9,049 bases of DNA from an uncultured Oscillospiraceae bacterium (GTDB lineage: Bacteria > Bacillota > Clostridia > Oscillospirales > Acutalibacteraceae): NCBI GenBank assembly GCA_900553255.1, contig USCI01000089.1, positions 1 to 9,049 on the forward strand, in the 5' to 3' direction. Positions 6,879 to 9,049 of the stretch are shown here, in pieces. The position numbers and the translations under genes were made by a program. The stretch's first letter is position 1. Every line of letters starts with the position of its first letter. The notes under the pieces were generated by a model. That model saw only the letters and a list, made by a program, of their open reading frames with translations. It searched no databases and was not told the origin of the DNA.

Positions 6879-7049
6879 TTACTTTACCTTAGCATAGTAT
6901 AGCATGAATGCTGAAAAATGGGAAGACGTAATCTTGAACGAACCGCCCCGAAAAGTATAAGTTTTGAGATTCCTGTTATATGATTCCACATTTGGCATAA
7001 GCTCACTGTCCGCTGTGAGCTTATGCCTTTTCTTTTGTAGCTTGCGCAT
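6879..7049 (-). CDS. Small ORF, 56 residues, possible peptide precursor
   Basis: The ORF starts MRKLQKKRHKLT and ends LYYAKVK. It is basic and has no cysteine. The ATG at 7049 has a good Shine-Dalgarno sequence (GAGAGGTG, 4 nt before the ATG; core GAGG spaced 6 nt), which few non-coding ORFs show. The N-terminus, MRKLQKK followed by VESY at 21-24, recalls from memory the leader of CLI_3235-type clostridial bacteriocin precursors (MKKLxKK...ExY). The core lacks the cysteine-rich stretch and no modification enzyme is present in this window. The codons span the perfect hairpin read on the other strand, and the pyk promoter lies in its 3' end. It could be a real small gene, a decayed one, or an accidental ORF. 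I give it about one chance in three. Confidence 0.3.
   Translation of the reverse strand: MRKLQKKRHKLTADSELMPNVESYNRNLKTYTFRGGSFKITSSHFSAFMLYYAKVK
6896..6924 (-). promoter_or_regulatory. Candidate pyk promoter
   Basis: On the minus strand TATACT (6901-6896) has TG at the extended -10 position, and TTCCCA (6924-6919, 4 of 6) lies 17 nt upstream. The predicted start is near 6889, giving a leader of about 100 nt. The -10 and spacer overlap AGCAT-GA-ATGCT (6901-6912), and a further AGCAT copy lies at 6891-6895, so an operator is possible. Confidence 0.55.
6934..6961 (+). promoter_or_regulatory. Plus-strand promoter candidate ahead of the orphan terminator
   Basis: TTGAAC (6934-6939, 4 of 6) and TATAAG (6956-6961, 5 of 6) are 16 nt apart. 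The predicted start is about 6968. It would drive either a short RNA of about 70 nt ending at the terminator at 6994-7036 or, on read-through, the carboxypeptidase gene with a leader of about 150 nt. Confidence 0.45.
6994..7036 (+). terminator. Strong intrinsic terminator with no gene before it
   Basis: GGCATAAGCTCAC (6994-7006) pairs perfectly over 13 bp with GTGAGCTTATGCC (7015-7027) around an 8-nt loop, followed by TTTTCTTTT (7028-7036). The T tract points to the plus strand, since the minus-strand flank is AAATGTGG. The gene on its left, pyk, runs the other way, so there is no plus-strand coding gene for it to end. It therefore either terminates a small RNA or acts as an attenuator for the carboxypeptidase gene. 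Confidence 0.8.
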
Positions 7050-7078
7050 AACACACCTCTCTCCAGTAAGGCTATATA
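7050..7078 (+). promoter_or_regulatory. Weak second promoter candidate for the carboxypeptidase gene
   Basis: AACACA (7050-7055, 3 of 6) and TATATA (7073-7078, 4 of 6) are 17 nt apart, with a predicted start near 7085. If real, it would let the gene be transcribed independently of the terminator upstream. The match is poor. Confidence 0.2.
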
Positions 7079-7094
7079 AAAACTTATGCCTTAC
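7066..7094 (+). promoter_or_regulatory. Leader hairpin with alternative partners before the carboxypeptidase ribosome binding site
   Basis: GTAAGGC (7066-7072) and GCCTTAC (7088-7094) form a perfect 7-bp stem around 15 nt, ending 6 nt before the AAAGGA ribosome binding site. The right arm lies in CTTATGCCTT (7083-7092), an exact copy of 7020-7029, the 3' arm of the terminator stem. It can therefore also pair with the terminator's 5' arm (GGCATAAG, 6994-7001). Confidence 0.4.
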
Positions 7095-7116
7095 GGGATG
7101 AAAGGATGTGGATGAA

Positions 7117-7989
7117 GTGAAAAAGCGGGAACAGCATGGAAGCGGCTGTGCACAGGGCGGCCGGCGCCGCACAGGGCTTTCGATGGCTGCAGTCTTGATG
7201 GCCGCCGTTTTGACGATCGCTTTGGGAGGGTGCGTACGGGACGAGGAGCTGTCATCTTCACAGGGAACGGGCCAAACCAGTGGGGAGACCACCGCAGGGA
7301 ATACACATGGGACGACAACGGCATCATCGACGACGACAACGACGACGATGACGATGACGATGCCCCCTACGACGACAAAAGCACCGTATACCGAGGATGG
7401 ACATTATATCCAGCCGCGCGGCGGGGCATGGAGCCTGATCCTGGTTAACGACTGGAATGCAATGCCGGAGGATTATGAATCCACCGTCACGCTGGTCGAT
7501 TATCGGGGTGACCATCAGTTCGACAGCCGCATGGTGGAGCAGCTTGACGCGATGATGCGCGCCGGCAGCAGCTTTGGTATGTGGCCGGTATCGGCATACC
7601 GGCCCTATTCGTTGCAGGAGAAGCTGTATAACCAGGAGGTCGCCGAGTGGAAGGCAGCAGGATACAGCCAGGAGGAAGCGGAAATCAAGGCGGCGACGGT
7701 GGTTAAACGGCCGGGGACGAGTGAGCATAACACCGGGCTTGCACTCGACCTGCTCGGAAGCGGCTATGCAACGCTGACCGAGGGCTTCGCGGATACGGAG
7801 GCTTATGCCTGGCTGCAGGAGCACTGCGCAGATTACGGCTTCATCCTGCGCTTCCCGAAAGGCAAGGAGGATATCACCGGCGTTATCTATGAGCCGTGGC
7901 ATTACCGCTATGTCGGCGTTGAGCATGCAAAAGAAATCATGTCCCGCGGCCTCTGTCTGGAGGAGTATCTGGCGGAAAAGGGGCTTTAA
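7117..7989 (+). CDS. Lipoprotein D-alanyl-D-alanine carboxypeptidase, VanY/DacB-like (peptidase M15B)
   Basis: A 290-residue exported zinc peptidase predicted to remove the terminal D-Ala from peptidoglycan stem peptides. A basic N-terminus and hydrophobic segment (about 23-38) end in the lipobox LGGC, with lipidated C39. A Thr-rich linker (about 57-87) follows. The M15 catalytic domain has the substrate motif SAYRPYSLQ around R162, the zinc motif SEHNTGLALDL (H204, D211), and EPWH with catalytic E259 and zinc ligand H262. I chose the GTG at 7117 because AAAGGA at 7101-7106 is 10 nt away. The in-frame GTG at 7108 has only 1 nt of spacing and would add three residues. Vancomycin resistance is not implied, as no vanHAX-type genes are near; housekeeping wall trimming is more likely. 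Confidence 0.88.
   Translation: MKKREQHGSGCAQGGRRRTGLSMAAVLMAAVLTIALGGCVRDEELSSSQGTGQTSGETTAGNTHGTTTASSTTTTTTMTMTMPPTTTKAPYTEDGHYIQPRGGAWSLILVNDWNAMPEDYESTVTLVDYRGDHQFDSRMVEQLDAMMRAGSSFGMWPVSAYRPYSLQEKLYNQEVAEWKAAGYSQEEAEIKAATVVKRPGTSEHNTGLALDLLGSGYATLTEGFADTEAYAWLQEHCADYGFILRFPKGKEDITGVIYEPWHYRYVGVEHAKEIMSRGLCLEEYLAEKGL
7311..7376 (+). repeat. Imperfect ACG/ATG triplet repeat coding the Thr-rich linker
   Basis: A low-complexity run of GAC/ACG-type triplets with interspersed ATG and ACA codons encodes Thr and alternating Thr-Met residues between the lipid anchor and the catalytic domain. The repeat unit is 3 nt, so slippage would change linker length without breaking the frame. The densest part is 7328-7362. 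Confidence 0.75.
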
Positions 7990-8016
7990 GATTCCGCTAC
8001 TTTCGGTCGTAACAAA

Positions 8017-8055
8017 GAGAGAACCGCTCCGTCCATGTGGGCAGAGCGGCTCTTT
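8017..8055. terminator. Bidirectional terminator between the carboxypeptidase and the anti-sigma-like gene
   Basis: CCGCTC (8024-8029) pairs with GAGCGG (8044-8049). The stem extends inward through GTCC/GGGC around an ATGT loop, and outward through AGA/TCT past one mismatch. The flanks are CTCTTT on the plus strand and TCTCTCTTTGTT on the minus strand. It sits between convergent genes and could serve both, though the T tracts are imperfect. Confidence 0.55.
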
Positions 8056-8118
8056 ATGAACCATTCCTAAACCTTTTGAGCCGTACCAGGACGGCAAAAT
8101 CGTTATGCGCAGCTGAAG

Positions 8119-8832
8119 TCAGGCGAGCTGCCGCAGCAGCTCAAGCAGCTGATCCTCGGTGATGCCTTCGCCTTCCAGGGAGTAGCCGTAGCCGACCTTC
8201 GTGAAGCAGGCATAATAATGTCCGTCGCGCTCGGTCAGCAGCATTTCGGTGCCGCCGATCCGGGATTTTTCGCCTTCCTCCCATACCGACGGGGTGCAGC
8301 TGAGCGGCTGGCCGGGCAGGATCAGTGCCGATACCCAGCCCCCGGCGTCGTTCTGCACGCTCAGATGGCCGCCATCCATGACCTCGCCGGTGGTGCCGAC
8401 CACCAAACTGTGGCAGTCGGTTGTAAAGCCTTTAAGGTGCGGAATGGCTGCCGGTACGAGCTTGCCCCAGTCTTCCTCCGCTGCCGGCCGGAAGTCGATG
8501 TTCAGCCGCCGATTTATAGTGTCCAGCACGCCATCGTTAAAATAGACTTTATCTTCCTGTACTGCGCTGATCGGTTGGGGAGATTCGGAGACCGGAGCCG
8601 GTGCAGGAGCAGCGCCCCGCAGCGGCAGCATGGTGAAGGCGATCGCTGCTGCGGCGCCGACAGCGGCCATGCCGGTGATGCCGGTAATGCCGAGTGCCAA
8701 CCCGCGCTTTTTCGACATGGCGGGGGTGGCGGAAAGCTGCCGTCCAAGGCGGCTTTCGATGGAGGCAAAATCGGTTTCGGGTTCAGCAATGTTCAGGGAA
8801 CACAGCTGTTCCTTCAGTTGTTTTTCTGTCAT
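8119..8832 (-). CDS. Single-pass membrane protein, putative anti-sigma factor with DUF4367-like sensor domain
   Basis: A 237-residue protein. Residues 1-42 are a short hydrophilic, presumably cytoplasmic segment. Residues of about 44-69 are a Gly/Ala-rich transmembrane helix preceded by KKR, followed by an Ala-Pro linker (72-90). The outer domain ends in ...HYYACFTKVGYGYSLEG..ITEDQLLELL. This ending recalls DUF4367-type domains of Firmicute membrane anti-sigma proteins, by memory of their Y-x-Y...EEL pattern. No zinc-binding HxxxCxxC motif is present. The outer domain has cysteines at 140, 179 and 209. It starts 15 nt after the stop of an ECF sigma factor fragment, with AGAGGG 6 nt before the ATG, which is the usual sigma/anti-sigma gene order. 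The function is inferred mainly from this position and topology. Confidence 0.6.
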   Translation of the reverse strand: MTEKQLKEQLCSLNIAEPETDFASIESRLGRQLSATPAMSKKRGLALGITGITGMAAVGAAAAIAFTMLPLRGAAPAPAPVSESPQPISAVQEDKVYFNDGVLDTINRRLNIDFRPAAEEDWGKLVPAAIPHLKGFTTDCHSLVVGTTGEVMDGGHLSVQNDAGGWVSALILPGQPLSCTPSVWEEGEKSRIGGTEMLLTERDGHYYACFTKVGYGYSLEGEGITEDQLLELLRQLA

Positions 8833-8847
8833 GATAATCCCTCTTCC

Positions 8848-9039
8848 TTATCCGTCAATTGTGTGTTCGGCCAGGGTGCGCAGCCTGCTGAGTGCACGCC
8901 GGTAAAGCCAAAGCTCGGTGCCCAGTGGAATCTGCAGCCCGGCGGCGATCTCCCGGTGCCTGAAGCCGGACAGGACATGGCCCGCGACGATGGAGCGTTC
9001 CCGGTCCGGGAGCGTGCACAGCAGCCGCAGCAGCTCGCT
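8848..9039 (-). pseudogene. ECF sigma factor, 3' end (region 4) only, broken at the window edge
   Basis: The 63 codons read SELLRLLCTLPDRERSIVAG and continue through an HTH (FRHREIAAGLQIPLGTELWL) to RRALSRLRTL, then TAA at 8850-8848. This matches region 4 of ECF sigma factors, which binds the -35 element; the LPDRER start and helix-turn-helix are clear. Immediately upstream in the same frame is a TAA (9042-9040), and no ATG, GTG or TTG lies in the 63 codons, so it cannot be an intact gene as read. The last 12 bases before the edge are AT-rich, unlike the GC-rich gene. Either the gene is frameshifted or disrupted here, or the edge sequence is faulty. Regions 2 and 3 would lie outside the window. 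Confidence 0.6.
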
Positions 9040-9049
9040 TTATATTTTG

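Noticed and set aside
7117..7989. Vancomycin resistance gene
   Set aside because: The M15B family includes VanY, but there are no vanH, vanA, vanX, vanR or vanS genes nearby, and such lipoprotein carboxypeptidases are ordinary wall enzymes.
8080..8095. GCCGT/ACGGC stem as a second terminator
   Set aside because: The stem is only 5 bp and no T tract follows on either strand. The hairpin at 8017-8055 is a better candidate.
7324..8097. 257-codon minus-strand frame opposite the carboxypeptidase gene
   Set aside because: It starts in the terminator region and covers the catalytic domain in antisense. No motif supports it.

Overview
The window looks like chromosome from a strictly anaerobic, fermentative, GC-rich Firmicute, most likely a Clostridia/Oscillospirales-type bacterium. 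The basis is a ferredoxin-dependent NfnAB transhydrogenase, an iron-dependent alcohol dehydrogenase, a Bacillus-type pyruvate kinase with the extra C-terminal domain, strong GGAGG-type ribosome binding sites, a lipoprotein VanY-type carboxypeptidase, and clostridial-style promoters and U-tract terminators. No species can be named from the sequence alone. I saw no rRNA, tRNA, CRISPR array, insertion sequence or phage gene.

Layout. Positions 1-91 hold nothing I can support. A LysR-type regulator (92-1015, minus) is divergent from an iron-containing alcohol dehydrogenase (1290-2501, plus); the 274-bp gap between them carries back-to-back promoter candidates and two perfect palindromes. Next comes nfnA-nfnB (2701-4939, plus), spaced by 1 nt and closed by a strong terminator. 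Their leader holds a near-consensus extended -10 promoter followed at once by a 12-bp hairpin with a T6 tract. Pyruvate kinase (5027-6787, minus) converges on nfnB. A 329-bp gap (6788-7116) contains the pyk promoter and ribosome binding site, a plus-strand promoter candidate, a perfect 13-bp terminator with no gene before it, a small minus-strand ORF with a good ribosome binding site, and repeats able to form alternative pairings. After it come a lipoprotein D,D-carboxypeptidase (7117-7989, plus), a convergent bidirectional terminator, and on the minus strand a single-pass membrane protein that looks like an anti-sigma factor (8119-8832). That gene is preceded by the 3' end of an ECF sigma factor, which is broken by an in-frame stop 8 nt from the window edge.

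How the genes fit together. Pyruvate kinase, NfnAB and the alcohol dehydrogenase are all central to fermentative carbon and electron flow. Pyk makes pyruvate and ATP. NfnAB interconverts NADH plus reduced ferredoxin with NADPH. The alcohol dehydrogenase consumes NAD(P)H to reduce an aldehyde, perhaps under the divergent LysR regulator. The right third (VanY-type enzyme, sigma and anti-sigma) belongs to envelope maintenance and surface signalling.

The most interesting features are regulatory rather than new enzymes: terminator-like hairpins in the leaders of nfnAB and of the carboxypeptidase gene, a possible RiPP-precursor-like small ORF, and the broken sigma factor at the right edge.
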